9,981 nt of DNA from positions 1 to 9,981 of the forward strand of contig CAMOGZ010000039.1 of the NCBI GenBank assembly GCA_946614405.1, in the 5' to 3' direction. Numbering within the stretch: the first letter of the stretch is position 1; every line of letters begins with the position of its first letter. This document shows, in pieces, positions 1 to 6,158 of this stretch. This DNA is from an uncultured Eubacterium sp. (GTDB lineage: Bacteria > Bacillota > Clostridia > Peptostreptococcales > Anaerovoracaceae). The position numbers and the translations under genes are program-made. Below the pieces are notes generated by a model. It was not told the origin of the DNA and searched no databases. It saw nothing but the letters and a program-made list of their open reading frames with translations.

Positions 1-1
1 G

Positions 2-412
2 ATTGTGAAGGAGGAAGACCATCGGATCCTGCGGGTGGAGGGCGCCCGAAAGGAGTGGCTCCGGCCGGAGGACCGGGGGCAGATCCAGGGGCGGGAGGCT
101 TCGGCGGATCTGCATAAGGGAGTTCCTCTGTTCGCAGATGATGTGGAAGAAGAGGGGCTGACGGCAGATGCGGAGCTGGACCGGTTCGTGGTGAATCTGC
201 CGGAGTCCTGGCTTGCGGCTTATCCCTTTGGCATCCGCAAAGGTGACCGGGCCTATCTTTATCTTTCCGGCAAGTTCCTCCTGGATGCGCAGGTGCGGCA
301 GGCGGACGGGGAGAACCGCAACCTTTCTCTGGTCACAGACGGCAAGAGTGCCGGCATCATCAGCGGACTGGGGGCAGAGGGAAAGCAGTTTGTCGTCACG
401 TATCATGAGTGA
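2..412 (+). CDS. SAF/CpaB-like pilus assembly protein, C-terminal part
   Basis: The reading frame is open to the left edge, so this is the 3' part of a longer gene; the GTG at 5 is probably internal. The visible 136 residues contain a stretch resembling a SAF domain: a 'LHKGVPLFADDV' segment, then 'LDRFVVNLPESW', then 'GIRKGDRAYLYL'. That matches the CpaB/RcpC pattern of a pledge-like region followed by 'GDRVDV'. The last residues ('LSLVTDGKSAGII') would fit the 'LLVTPEQA'-like end of CpaB. In Tad systems CpaB-like proteins are anchored in the envelope and contribute to the pilus channel or its assembly. What supports the call most is context: the next genes are CpaE-, CpaF-, TadB- and TadC-like. 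It ends 13 bases before the next gene's start. The domain similarity is weak by eye and any N-terminal membrane anchor lies outside the window, so the family call is an inference. Confidence 0.5.
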   Translation: MVKEEDHRILRVEGARKEWLRPEDRGQIQGREASADLHKGVPLFADDVEEEGLTADAELDRFVVNLPESWLAAYPFGIRKGDRAYLYLSGKFLLDAQVRQADGENRNLSLVTDGKSAGIISGLGAEGKQFVVTYHE

Positions 413-425
413 GAAAGGAGGGCGA

Positions 426-1178
426 ATGAGCCGAAACATCGCATTTATCGGCGGGGACAGCCAGGTAGGGACCACGATGGTGGCCCAGAGCACAGCGGAG
501 CTCCTGGCACAAAGGCAACAGAAGGTGCTTTTCGTTCCGGCCAGCGGTAAACCCGGAGATGACTATTACCAGAACCGGGAGAGACGCAGCATAGATGATA
601 TCCGTGCCAATCTGGTGAACGGATATCTGGATCCGGAGGAGCTGAACATGAACCTGATCTGCGAGAAAGGGGTCTGGATCCTTCCGGGAGTCCGGGACCA
701 CTTCGTGGGCAAGTATTATACAGATAATAGCATGGAGGCTTTGTTTCAGGCCGCCTCGGGCTATGACTATATTATCGCAGACTGCGGAGACGATTGCCGT
801 ATGGGCATCGCTCTGTCTGCTATGGTCAATTGTCCGGAGCGGTTTTTTGTTATCACGCAGCAGAGCAAGTGCACCAGGAGAATGATGCTGATGGAGAAGG
901 GGATCTTCCGGCCCCTCGAACTGAAAGGGGAGCTGATCATCAATAAATACGTCGGCAGCGTGTCGCTTCCCGGGGAGACGGAACTGTCGGGGCTCTTTGA
1001 ACGGGGATCCGCCGGGTCGGTTCCCTATGTGGAATATGGATGGCAGTGTGAGATCCGGCAGGAGACCCTGAACGGAGCCGGACGGTACCGGCGGGGAGTC
1101 TCCGCCATCACAGATAAGATCCTGGATGTGAAGGAGGAGAAGTCATGGAAAAACAGTTTGATCTGGAAGCGTACGTGA
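426..1178 (+). CDS. CpaE/TadZ-like ParA-family protein with degenerate P-loop
   Basis: This is a 250-residue protein of the ParA/MinD superfamily, as found in Tad/Flp pilus loci, where TadZ/CpaE helps place the machine at the membrane. Residues 1-20 form the first beta strand and P-loop region ('NIAFIGGDSQVGTTMVA'). The deviant Walker A (KGGxGKT) is altered: G9-G10 and G15-T16-T17 remain but both signature lysines are missing, as in many CpaE/TadZ proteins. A Walker B-like strand is 'YDYIIADCGDD' (113-123). 'SIDDI...NGYLDPEEL' and 'WILPGVRD' (about 55-91) match clostridial relatives as I recall them. 'LIINKYV' (170-176) fits the ParA fold. The ATG at 426 is chosen because AAGGAGG (415-421) lies just upstream; the spacer is short, about 4 bases. 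An ATG at 405 would add seven residues. The 3' end overlaps the next gene by 34 bases. The frame is open further upstream, but that part overlaps the preceding gene and is not credible. Confidence 0.8.
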   Translation: MSRNIAFIGGDSQVGTTMVAQSTAELLAQRQQKVLFVPASGKPGDDYYQNRERRSIDDIRANLVNGYLDPEELNMNLICEKGVWILPGVRDHFVGKYYTDNSMEALFQAASGYDYIIADCGDDCRMGIALSAMVNCPERFFVITQQSKCTRRMMLMEKGIFRPLELKGELIINKYVGSVSLPGETELSGLFERGSAGSVPYVEYGWQCEIRQETLNGAGRYRRGVSAITDKILDVKEEKSWKNSLIWKRT

Positions 1179-2584
1179 GCCGGGAAGGGCGGCGCAGGCC
1201 GGAAATGGCGGGAGATACCATGGACGCCTTCGAAGGGATCTGCAGCATGGTGGAGGCCTGCTTTGAGTCTGAGTGGCAGGATACCGACGACCGGGCCAGG
1301 AACCGGAAACTGGTCCGGGAGAAGAGAGCCCTCATCGGCTATGAACAAGAGGCTGGCTATTACAAAGAACGGATCCGGGGGATCCTGAGAGAAAAGGGGC
1401 TGATGGATGCGCGGCATCCTCCCTGGTATCCGGACCTGACAGAGGCGGTGTTCGCTGAATTGTACGGCCTCTCGGGACTTGCGCCATGGGCCTATGACAT
1501 GTCGGAGAAGTACCGCAGGTCTTCCTCGGCCAAGCTCATCGGAGACCGCATGTACTGCCTCATCGACGGGACCTCAGAGCTTCAGCCCCAGAGGATCCCG
1601 GACCGCAGACGGGAGAAACTGAAGCGGACGCTCCTTCTGGCGACTCCCAATGAACGGCTGGAATATGGATTCCATGAGGTCTATCTCATCAATGGGATCC
1701 GCATTACCATCTACTCCGGTAAACGTACCAAGGAGGGGCAGGATATCATGGTGTTCCGAAAGTATATTCTGAAGGAGCTGACCTTCGAGGAAATGGTGCG
1801 CCTCCATACGATCCCAGAGGGGGCTCCGGCTTTGTTCCGGCATATGGTCCGGGCCGGGTTTAATGTCCTGTTCGCAGGGCAGGTGCGAAGCGGCAAGACC
1901 ACCTTCCTTCAGACCTGGCAGAAGTATGAGGATCCCAGTCTGGAGGGGCTGGCCATCGCCACGGATCCGGAGACGCCCTGGCATGAGCTGATGCCGGAGG
2001 CTCCCATCATGCAGCTTGTCTGTGACGGGGAGGAGCTGGCAGAGGTGGTGAAATCCCTCCTGCGGGGAGACAATGATTATGTTCTTCTGGAGGAGATGCG
2101 GGACGGCCCGGCGTTTCGGCTGGCCCTGGATATCACCAGCACCGGCACCATGCGGAGCAAAGCCACCATTCACGATAACGATGCTCTGAATATTCCTTAT
2201 AAAATGGCGGCGCGGATCCGGGAAACCTACGGTGGGGACCTGAAGGAACTCATCGGTCAGGTGTACCGGAATTTTGATTATATTTTGGAGTTCTCCCAGC
2301 ACCCGGAAAACCGCGCCAGGAAGATCATGACCGGGATCCTGGAGCTGAGCTATGACATGGCCCGGGACCAGGTGACTGCAGCCCGGATCTGTCAGTACGA
2401 CCAGAGACAGGACCGGTGGCTCTGGAATCCGTGGATCAGCGAAGATAAGTACCGTAAGGCAGGCTGGTTTCCGGAGGCGCTGCAGGGAATGGAGCAGTGC
2501 CTGAGAGATCTGGCGGACGCATCGCCTCTGATGGGGGCGGAGCCGCTGCACCCGGCCTATTACAAAGGAGGGGACCAGCCATGA
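1145..2584 (+). CDS. CpaF/TadA-like type II/IV secretion ATPase
   Basis: This 479-residue protein is the probable motor of the Tad-like machine, a hexameric cytoplasmic ATPase of the GspE/VirB11 superfamily that drives assembly of pilin-like subunits. The N-terminal part (1-190) includes 'GFHEVYLINGIRITIYSG' (175-192), equivalent to the CpaF segment before the nucleotide domain. 'IMVFRKY' (201-207) corresponds to the family's 'TIRKF'. Walker A is 'GQVRSGKT' (245-252, K251). The acidic Walker B strand is 'YVLLEEMRD' (312-320, E316/E317). 'KATIHDNDA' (339-347, H343) replaces the usual His-box 'TTIHANS', an unusual variant. Length is in the normal range for CpaF. AAGGAGG (1131-1137) sits 7 bases before the ATG. 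The stop overlaps the next start as ATGA, which suggests translational coupling. Function is confident at superfamily level; what it exports or assembles is unknown. Confidence 0.88.
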   Translation: MEKQFDLEAYVSREGRRRPEMAGDTMDAFEGICSMVEACFESEWQDTDDRARNRKLVREKRALIGYEQEAGYYKERIRGILREKGLMDARHPPWYPDLTEAVFAELYGLSGLAPWAYDMSEKYRRSSSAKLIGDRMYCLIDGTSELQPQRIPDRRREKLKRTLLLATPNERLEYGFHEVYLINGIRITIYSGKRTKEGQDIMVFRKYILKELTFEEMVRLHTIPEGAPALFRHMVRAGFNVLFAGQVRSGKTTFLQTWQKYEDPSLEGLAIATDPETPWHELMPEAPIMQLVCDGEELAEVVKSLLRGDNDYVLLEEMRDGPAFRLALDITSTGTMRSKATIHDNDALNIPYKMAARIRETYGGDLKELIGQVYRNFDYILEFSQHPENRARKIMTGILELSYDMARDQVTAARICQYDQRQDRWLWNPWISEDKYRKAGWFPEALQGMEQCLRDLADASPLMGAEPLHPAYYKGGDQP

Positions 2585-3531
2585 GTGTGAGCAGGTGGAT
2601 GGAGCTGCTGCTTGTTGCCGGCGTTCTCCTCTGGCAGTGGGAAAATCTTCAGAGCATCTGGACGGGGCTGCGCTGGCGTCTTCACCTGCGAAGAAGGCTC
2701 CATGCCCCGGCGGCAGATCTCCCTCCGGCGTCCCGGGGAAGGGTGCTGGAGCACCTGGGAGATCTTCTTGTGGTAACAGGAAGTCACAGCCTGATCCGCC
2801 GCCCCGAATCTTTTCTCATGATCTGTGTCATCACGGGACTGGGGATGGGGCTGGTGGCTCTGTGGATCAATGGTCCCGTTTTCGGGGTGATCTGCGGGCT
2901 TTGTTTCGGCTCGCTGCCCTATATGCTTCTGCGGATCCGCCTGAACCGTCAGAGGATCCGAAGCTCCATGGAGGGGGACATCCTGATCCGGGAGCTCACC
3001 AGTAACTACCGGATCCATGGCTGCAACATGAAAGAGGCCATCGAGGTCACTTCGGCCACGCTGGATCAGGCTCCCAACTGCAGACGGATCCTCCAGGACC
3101 TTGCCATGGGCCTGAACAAAGCCTACACCACCGAGGAGATCCAGAAACGGCTGAGCCTGTTCCGTTACTCACTCGGCACCGTATGGGGCAGCGCTCTGAC
3201 CCAGTCCATCTACTTTGCGGAGGTCTACGGGCTGGAGGTGACGGAAGCCCTGGAGGATCTGGGAAGATCCCTGATGAAAGCCAGAAGCATCGTGGAACAT
3301 TCCCGCAGGGAGAACAGTGAAGCCACCATGATCCTGCGCACACTGGTACCGGTCAGTTATCTGTTCTCTGTGATTTGTGCCTGCCGGTTCTTCGGATTCA
3401 CGCCGGGGCGGTTCTTTGCCAGCCAGTTCGGCACGGCACTGGGGATGCAGTGGCTGATCATTCTGATCATGATGTACGTCGGAGGCCTTCTGGCAAATGA
3501 ATTACTGGGAAAGGAGAAGATGGACCTGTGA
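2581..3531 (+). CDS. TadB-like inner-membrane platform protein (T2SSF domain)
   Basis: This is a 316-residue membrane protein. Hydrophobic stretches at about 7-19, 78-95, 100-118, 250-268 and 288-305 flank a cytoplasmic helical region (about 120-245) containing 'MEGDILIRELTSNYRIHGCNMKEA' (split here as 130-141 and 142-153) and 'YFAEVYGLEVTEALEDLG' (211-228). This is the layout of the type II secretion F domain in TadB, which forms the platform that the CpaF ATPase acts on. The start at 2581 follows AAAGGAGG (2564-2571) by 9 bases and overlaps the upstream stop as ATGA; the frame is open further upstream inside the previous gene but that is not a credible start. The end overlaps the next gene's GTG start as GTGA. 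The identification rests on topology, the T2SSF-like pattern and position between CpaF- and TadC-like genes. Confidence 0.75.
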   Translation: MSVSRWMELLLVAGVLLWQWENLQSIWTGLRWRLHLRRRLHAPAADLPPASRGRVLEHLGDLLVVTGSHSLIRRPESFLMICVITGLGMGLVALWINGPVFGVICGLCFGSLPYMLLRIRLNRQRIRSSMEGDILIRELTSNYRIHGCNMKEAIEVTSATLDQAPNCRRILQDLAMGLNKAYTTEEIQKRLSLFRYSLGTVWGSALTQSIYFAEVYGLEVTEALEDLGRSLMKARSIVEHSRRENSEATMILRTLVPVSYLFSVICACRFFGFTPGRFFASQFGTALGMQWLIILIMMYVGGLLANELLGKEKMDL

Positions 3532-4130
3532 AGATGAAGATCCGGATCTCTTTCTGGCTGGGGATCTCCCGGTTTCGGAAAGAGAAAGACCTGAACGTGA
3601 TGGAGCGGCTGCAGCAGAAGATCTGGGACATTCCTTTCCTGGAAGCGCTTCGGAAGGAGCGTCAGGAACAGGAACTGTTCACAAGCTGCATGATCCTGAA
3701 GAATCTGGCCATCGTCCAGAAGGGGATGCCGGTGTCCACGGATTATCTGCTGGAGGAGCTGGCTGCCGCAAGCAGTGTTCTGCGGCGGGTCTATATGGAG
3801 ATCCTGTTCCGGTGGCGGGCAGGGCAGGGGGACCGGTCCTTTGACCCTTTGACGGAGCAGGTGCACAGCATTCATGCGCGGAATTTCGCCTATATCCTGG
3901 CGGGGACGGATCAAATCAACCCCGCAGAACTGGTCTCTGCCATGGAATCCTTTGAGGAGGCACTGGCGTCGGAGAGAATGACCAGAGCCCTGAACAGCTC
4001 CACCCGGAGGAGCATGATCACCACAGCTATGGCCGCGGCGGCGGTATTTGCTGTTCTGATGAATTTCACCGTTGTGGTGGTGTTCATGGACATGATGAGA
4101 ATGCTGGGGGGTCTGAGCAGTCTGAATTGA
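3528..4130 (+). CDS. Short TadC-like platform partner
   Basis: This 200-residue protein follows the TadB-like gene, the usual place for TadC, the second platform subunit. Residues 1-160 are mainly soluble and helical; 'TSCMILKNLAIVQKGMPVSTDYLLEELA' (52-79, quoted only as its two halves 'TSCMILKNLAIVQ' and 'KGMPVSTDYLLEELA') and 'NPAELVSAMESFEEALASER' (131-150) resemble the cytoplasmic helical bundle of T2SSF domains. One transmembrane helix lies at about 163-187. Full TadC proteins are around 300 residues with three or more membrane helices, so this one appears to lack the N-terminal helices. No frameshift is evident, as the frame is clean and the ends are coupled. The GTG at 3528 overlaps the upstream stop and lies 11 bases after AAGGAG (3511-3516); an ATG at 3534 is a possible alternative. 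The TadC assignment is an inference from order and shape. Confidence 0.6.
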   Translation: MKMKIRISFWLGISRFRKEKDLNVMERLQQKIWDIPFLEALRKERQEQELFTSCMILKNLAIVQKGMPVSTDYLLEELAAASSVLRRVYMEILFRWRAGQGDRSFDPLTEQVHSIHARNFAYILAGTDQINPAELVSAMESFEEALASERMTRALNSSTRRSMITTAMAAAAVFAVLMNFTVVVVFMDMMRMLGGLSSLN

Positions 4131-4145
4131 GAAAGGAGGAAGTAA

Positions 4146-4304
4146 ATGAAAAACCTGATCATTATCATTGGTACGGTGATCCTTGGGGTGGTGATCGTAA
4201 ATACCATGATTCTCGGCGACGGCGATGCGTCTTTGAAAGGAGCCGCCAAAAACGTGGTCGAGAAAGGGACCAAGCAGATCAATGAGATCCAGATAGGGGG
4301 GTGA
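4146..4304 (+). CDS. Small single-helix membrane peptide, paralogue 1 (candidate pilin-like subunit)
   Basis: This is a 52-residue ORF with a very strong ribosome binding site, AAAGGAGG (4132-4139), 6 bases before the ATG and 15 bases after the TadC-like stop. Residues 4-23 ('LIIIIGTVILGVVIVNTMIL') form one membrane helix. A polar tail follows, 'GDGDASLKGAAKNVVEKG' (24-41), ending 'TKQINEIQIGG', probably an amphipathic helix. Size, single helix and position after TadB/TadC resemble Flp-type pilins, but the usual leader ending in G with E at +5 is absent. It is clearly homologous to the next ORF, which also has the GTV.LG helix motif, a GD turn, SLK.A and EK. It could be a leaderless pilin-like subunit or a small accessory membrane component. 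I do not recognise a named family. Confidence 0.7.
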   Translation: MKNLIIIIGTVILGVVIVNTMILGDGDASLKGAAKNVVEKGTKQINEIQIGG

Positions 4305-4309
4305 TGTGT

Positions 4310-4456
4310 ATGAAAGAACTGATCGTGATCGTTGGCACAGTGGTGTTGGGCTGCCTGATCTGTTCCATGATATGCGGAGACCGTCATAGTCTGAAGGATG
4401 CTTCCCGCAAGGTAATGGAAAAGAATCTGAATACCTATAAGGAGCTGCATCAATGA
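4310..4456 (+). CDS. Small single-helix membrane peptide, paralogue 2
   Basis: This 48-residue ORF is homologous to the 52-residue one before it. Residues 4-21 ('LIVIVGTVVLGCLICSMI') form a membrane helix. The tail has GD, then 'SLKDASRKVMEKN', matching the GD...SLKGAAKNVVEKG order of its neighbour. It differs in carrying three cysteines (C15, C18, C22) in and just after the helix. The ATG at 4310 is preferred because its N-terminus aligns exactly with paralogue 1; an in-frame ATG at 4304 overlaps the upstream TGA and would add MC. Only a G-rich run (4296-4301) precedes it, so translation may depend on coupling to the upstream ORF. Its stop overlaps the next start as ATGA. The function is unknown; a minor pilin-like subunit is plausible. 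Confidence 0.66.
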   Translation: MKELIVIVGTVVLGCLICSMICGDRHSLKDASRKVMEKNLNTYKELHQ

Positions 4457-4854
4457 AAGAACTGATGACGGCTGCGGCAAGTCTGGTGCTGCTCATGGTC
4501 TTTGCACTGCAGTTCGTTCAGAACCAGGTGGTGTTTCAGCATGTCATCACCATCGACCAGCAGGTGGAGGCCTTCAAAGAAAAGGCCAAGCAGGATGGCT
4601 GCATTACCCGTGAGAATGCCCGGGCTCTGCGACGCGCCCTCAGCAAAGAGACCGGCTGCAAGGGAGGCGAGGTGAAGATCACCGGGACCCGGAAGAAGAC
4701 CAGGCGCGGAGAGCGGATCCATTACCGGGTATCCGTTCCCATCCGAAACATCATCGGAAGTCCCAGGTTCTGGGGACTGAGAAAGGGGAAGAACCAGTTT
4801 GAATACGTCACAGACAGGTATACTACCAGCGAATATGCGGGGAGAGGATCATGA
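4453..4854 (+). CDS. Single-pass membrane protein, TadE/TadF-like pseudopilin candidate
   Basis: This 133-residue protein has an N-terminal membrane helix (about 4-22, 'LMTAAASLVLLMVFALQFV') and a soluble remainder. It begins MKEL, like its neighbour upstream. After the helix comes a helical region (about 28-65), with 'ITRENARALRRALSKETGC' at 51-69. A basic stretch (79-84, KTRRGE region) and probable beta strands ('RIHYRVSVPIRNI') precede 'YVTDRYTTSEYAGRGS' at the end. Such a helix plus alpha/beta body is typical of minor pseudopilins in Tad loci. Two cysteines (C50, C69) could form a disulphide outside the cell. No leader with the prepilin cleavage motif is seen. AAGGAG (4439-4444) lies 8 bases upstream of the ATG, and the gene is joined to both neighbours by ATGA overlaps. 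The family assignment is an inference. Confidence 0.65.
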   Translation: MKELMTAAASLVLLMVFALQFVQNQVVFQHVITIDQQVEAFKEKAKQDGCITRENARALRRALSKETGCKGGEVKITGTRKKTRRGERIHYRVSVPIRNIIGSPRFWGLRKGKNQFEYVTDRYTTSEYAGRGS

Positions 4855-5207
4855 AGAATCTGATCATTACGGCAGGGATCGTCCTGTATCTGGTCGCTGC
4901 CATGGGATATCAGAACCGGTGGAATATTACATACCACAAAGTGCTGGAACTGAAATACGCTGCGGATGAGGCCGCGGCCACCGCCTGTCTTTGCCTGGAC
5001 CTTGCTGCTTATGGCCAGGGGAGGATCGATTTTGACAGGGCGGAGGCGGAGCGAAAGGCCAGGGCCATCACGGCAGCCAATCTGAAAAGCCCGGAGTTTG
5101 ATCTCCGGTTTTTTTATATCTACGGCAGCCGGCCCGGCGTCGGGGTGCATCTGCGAAAGGATGGCCTCGGAGCCAGGTCGGTCTATGAATATGTTGCATT
5201 TGATTAA
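4851..5207 (+). CDS. Single-pass membrane protein, TadE-like pseudopilin candidate
   Basis: This 118-residue protein has an N-terminal membrane helix (about 4-20, 'LIITAGIVLYLVAAMGY'). Next comes 'VLELKYAADEAAATACLCLD' (31-50), resembling the region after the helix in TadE-like proteins, where a T/A-D-E-A-A motif is common. The rest ('FDRAEAERKARAITAANLKS' and 'LRFFYIYGSRPGVGVHLRKD') suggests an alpha/beta domain. The start MKNLII is nearly the same as that of the 52-residue peptide upstream. There is no prepilin-peptidase motif. The ATG overlaps the upstream TGA, with a GGAGAGG site (4841-4847) just before it. It ends in TAA 14 bases before the DUF5688 gene. It is probably exported and membrane-anchored, as a minor subunit of the pilus-like machine; this is inferred from context and shape. 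Confidence 0.65.
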   Translation: MKNLIITAGIVLYLVAAMGYQNRWNITYHKVLELKYAADEAAATACLCLDLAAYGQGRIDFDRAEAERKARAITAANLKSPEFDLRFFYIYGSRPGVGVHLRKDGLGARSVYEYVAFD

Positions 5208-5221
5208 CAAAGGAGGACGGA

Positions 5222-6079
5222 ATGAATTACCAGAGTTTCAGAAGCAAGCTGAAGAGCGAAGTACTGACTTATATGCCACCTGCACTGCAGGAAATCGGAA
5301 CCATCGTTGAGAAGAAAGTGGATAAGGTAAACGGACCGAAAACGGCGATCATCTTCGATATCGGGGATAAGGGGGCCTCGCCGATCCTGTACATGGAGGA
5401 TATGTATCAGATCTATGATATGACAAAGGATGCGGACGCAGTGATCGAATATGCTGCGGAGGTGTTTATGAAAGGTGTGATCTCCGGCAATGTGATGCAG
5501 TCCTATATGACCGATGAGCTGAAAGAAGATCACATCATACTGACGCTGATCAACACGATCCGGAACGAGGAGCTTCTGAAACACGTGCCCCACAGGTCGT
5601 TCCTGGATCTGTCTGTGATCTACCGCTATTATGTTCCACTGCCGGACCAGACCTTCAACCTCGTCACCATTACCAACGAGGAGATGGAAGAGAAGGGGCT
5701 CTGCGAGGAGGAGCTGTTCCGGATGGCCCTGGAAAATTCCGAACGGCTGCTGCCGGCGAATGTGGAAGAACTGGAGGACATCGGCACGGTGGTCACCAAC
5801 CATCACGGGCTGGTGGGATCCGCCGTTCTTCTGTACCCGGCGCTTCTTCAGGAGATCGCCTGCCGGGCGGGATGTGACATCTATGTGATCCCGTCTTCGA
5901 TCCATGAGGCCATCGTGATCCCGGAGCCCAGGATCCGGGCGGAGATCCTTCAGCAGATGATCCGGGAAGCCAACGAGACCGTGCTTCGGCCGGAGGATAT
6001 CCTGTCGGATTCCCTTTACTGCTACCGGCTGTCCAGCGGGCAGCTGGAGGTGGTGGCAAGCTGCGAATGTGTAAGCTGA
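5222..6079 (+). CDS. DUF5688 family protein
   Basis: This 285-residue soluble protein has no signal peptide or membrane helix. It matches DUF5688 as I know that family from Lachnospiraceae: a 'SPILYMEDMYQIYDM' segment (53-67), 'SFLDLSVIYRYYVPL' (126-140), 'LVGSAVLLYPALLQEIA' (197-213), the very conserved 'YVIPSSIHEAIVIP' (221-234), and 'NETVLRPEDILSDSLYCY' (251-268). The family's biochemical function is not known to me; members occur in many copies per genome, often as if they were regulatory or accessory proteins. AAAGGAGG (5209-5216) lies 5 bases before the ATG and the gap to the previous gene is only 14 bases, so it is probably the last gene of the Tad-like operon; a new promoter follows it. 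Family identity is confident. A link to pilus function is inferred from position only. Confidence 0.85.
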   Translation: MNYQSFRSKLKSEVLTYMPPALQEIGTIVEKKVDKVNGPKTAIIFDIGDKGASPILYMEDMYQIYDMTKDADAVIEYAAEVFMKGVISGNVMQSYMTDELKEDHIILTLINTIRNEELLKHVPHRSFLDLSVIYRYYVPLPDQTFNLVTITNEEMEEKGLCEEELFRMALENSERLLPANVEELEDIGTVVTNHHGLVGSAVLLYPALLQEIACRAGCDIYVIPSSIHEAIVIPEPRIRAEILQQMIREANETVLRPEDILSDSLYCYRLSSGQLEVVASCECVS

Positions 6080-6101
6080 GAGAACCTGCACAGACAAGTG
6101 A

Positions 6102-6130
6102 TTGCTATTTCCTCTAAATCCATGTATAAT
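6102..6130 (+). promoter_or_regulatory. Sigma-A-type promoter of lgt-ychF
   Basis: TTGCTA (6102-6107, 4 of 6 matches to TTGACA) is followed by a 17-base spacer and a perfect TATAAT (6125-6130). Transcription would start near 6137, about 22 bases before the lgt start. It sits in the 79-base gap after the DUF5688 gene, so lgt and ychF need not depend on the upstream operon. No terminator hairpin is visible in this gap, so read-through from the operon is possible. Confidence 0.7.
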
Positions 6131-6158
6131 AATATCGATTACGGTTTAGGAGGAAATC

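Noticed and set aside
1574..2551. Open frame of 325 codons on the - strand opposite the CpaF-like gene
   Set aside because: It shadows a gene with intact Walker motifs; its product has no recognisable fold and low-complexity His/Pro/Leu content.
3497..3844. Overlapping + strand open frame at the TadB/TadC junction, 115 codons
   Set aside because: It is out of frame with two well-supported genes and its product is Gly/Arg/Asp-rich without domain features.
4146..4456. Small hydrophobic peptides as a type I toxin pair
   Set aside because: They are in the middle of a coupled operon with homologous tails and no antisense RNA promoter is visible, so a subunit role in the pilus-like machine is more likely.
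3357..4496. Long open frame of 379 codons on the - strand opposite the TadC-like gene and the small peptides
   Set aside because: It is antisense to several coupled genes with clear ribosome binding sites, its product is rich in His, Pro and Gln with no domain, and such frames arise from GC-rich codon use on the other strand.
5204..6097. Open frame of 297 codons on the - strand opposite the DUF5688 gene
   Set aside because: The + strand gene matches a known family along its whole length; the antisense product does not resemble a protein family.
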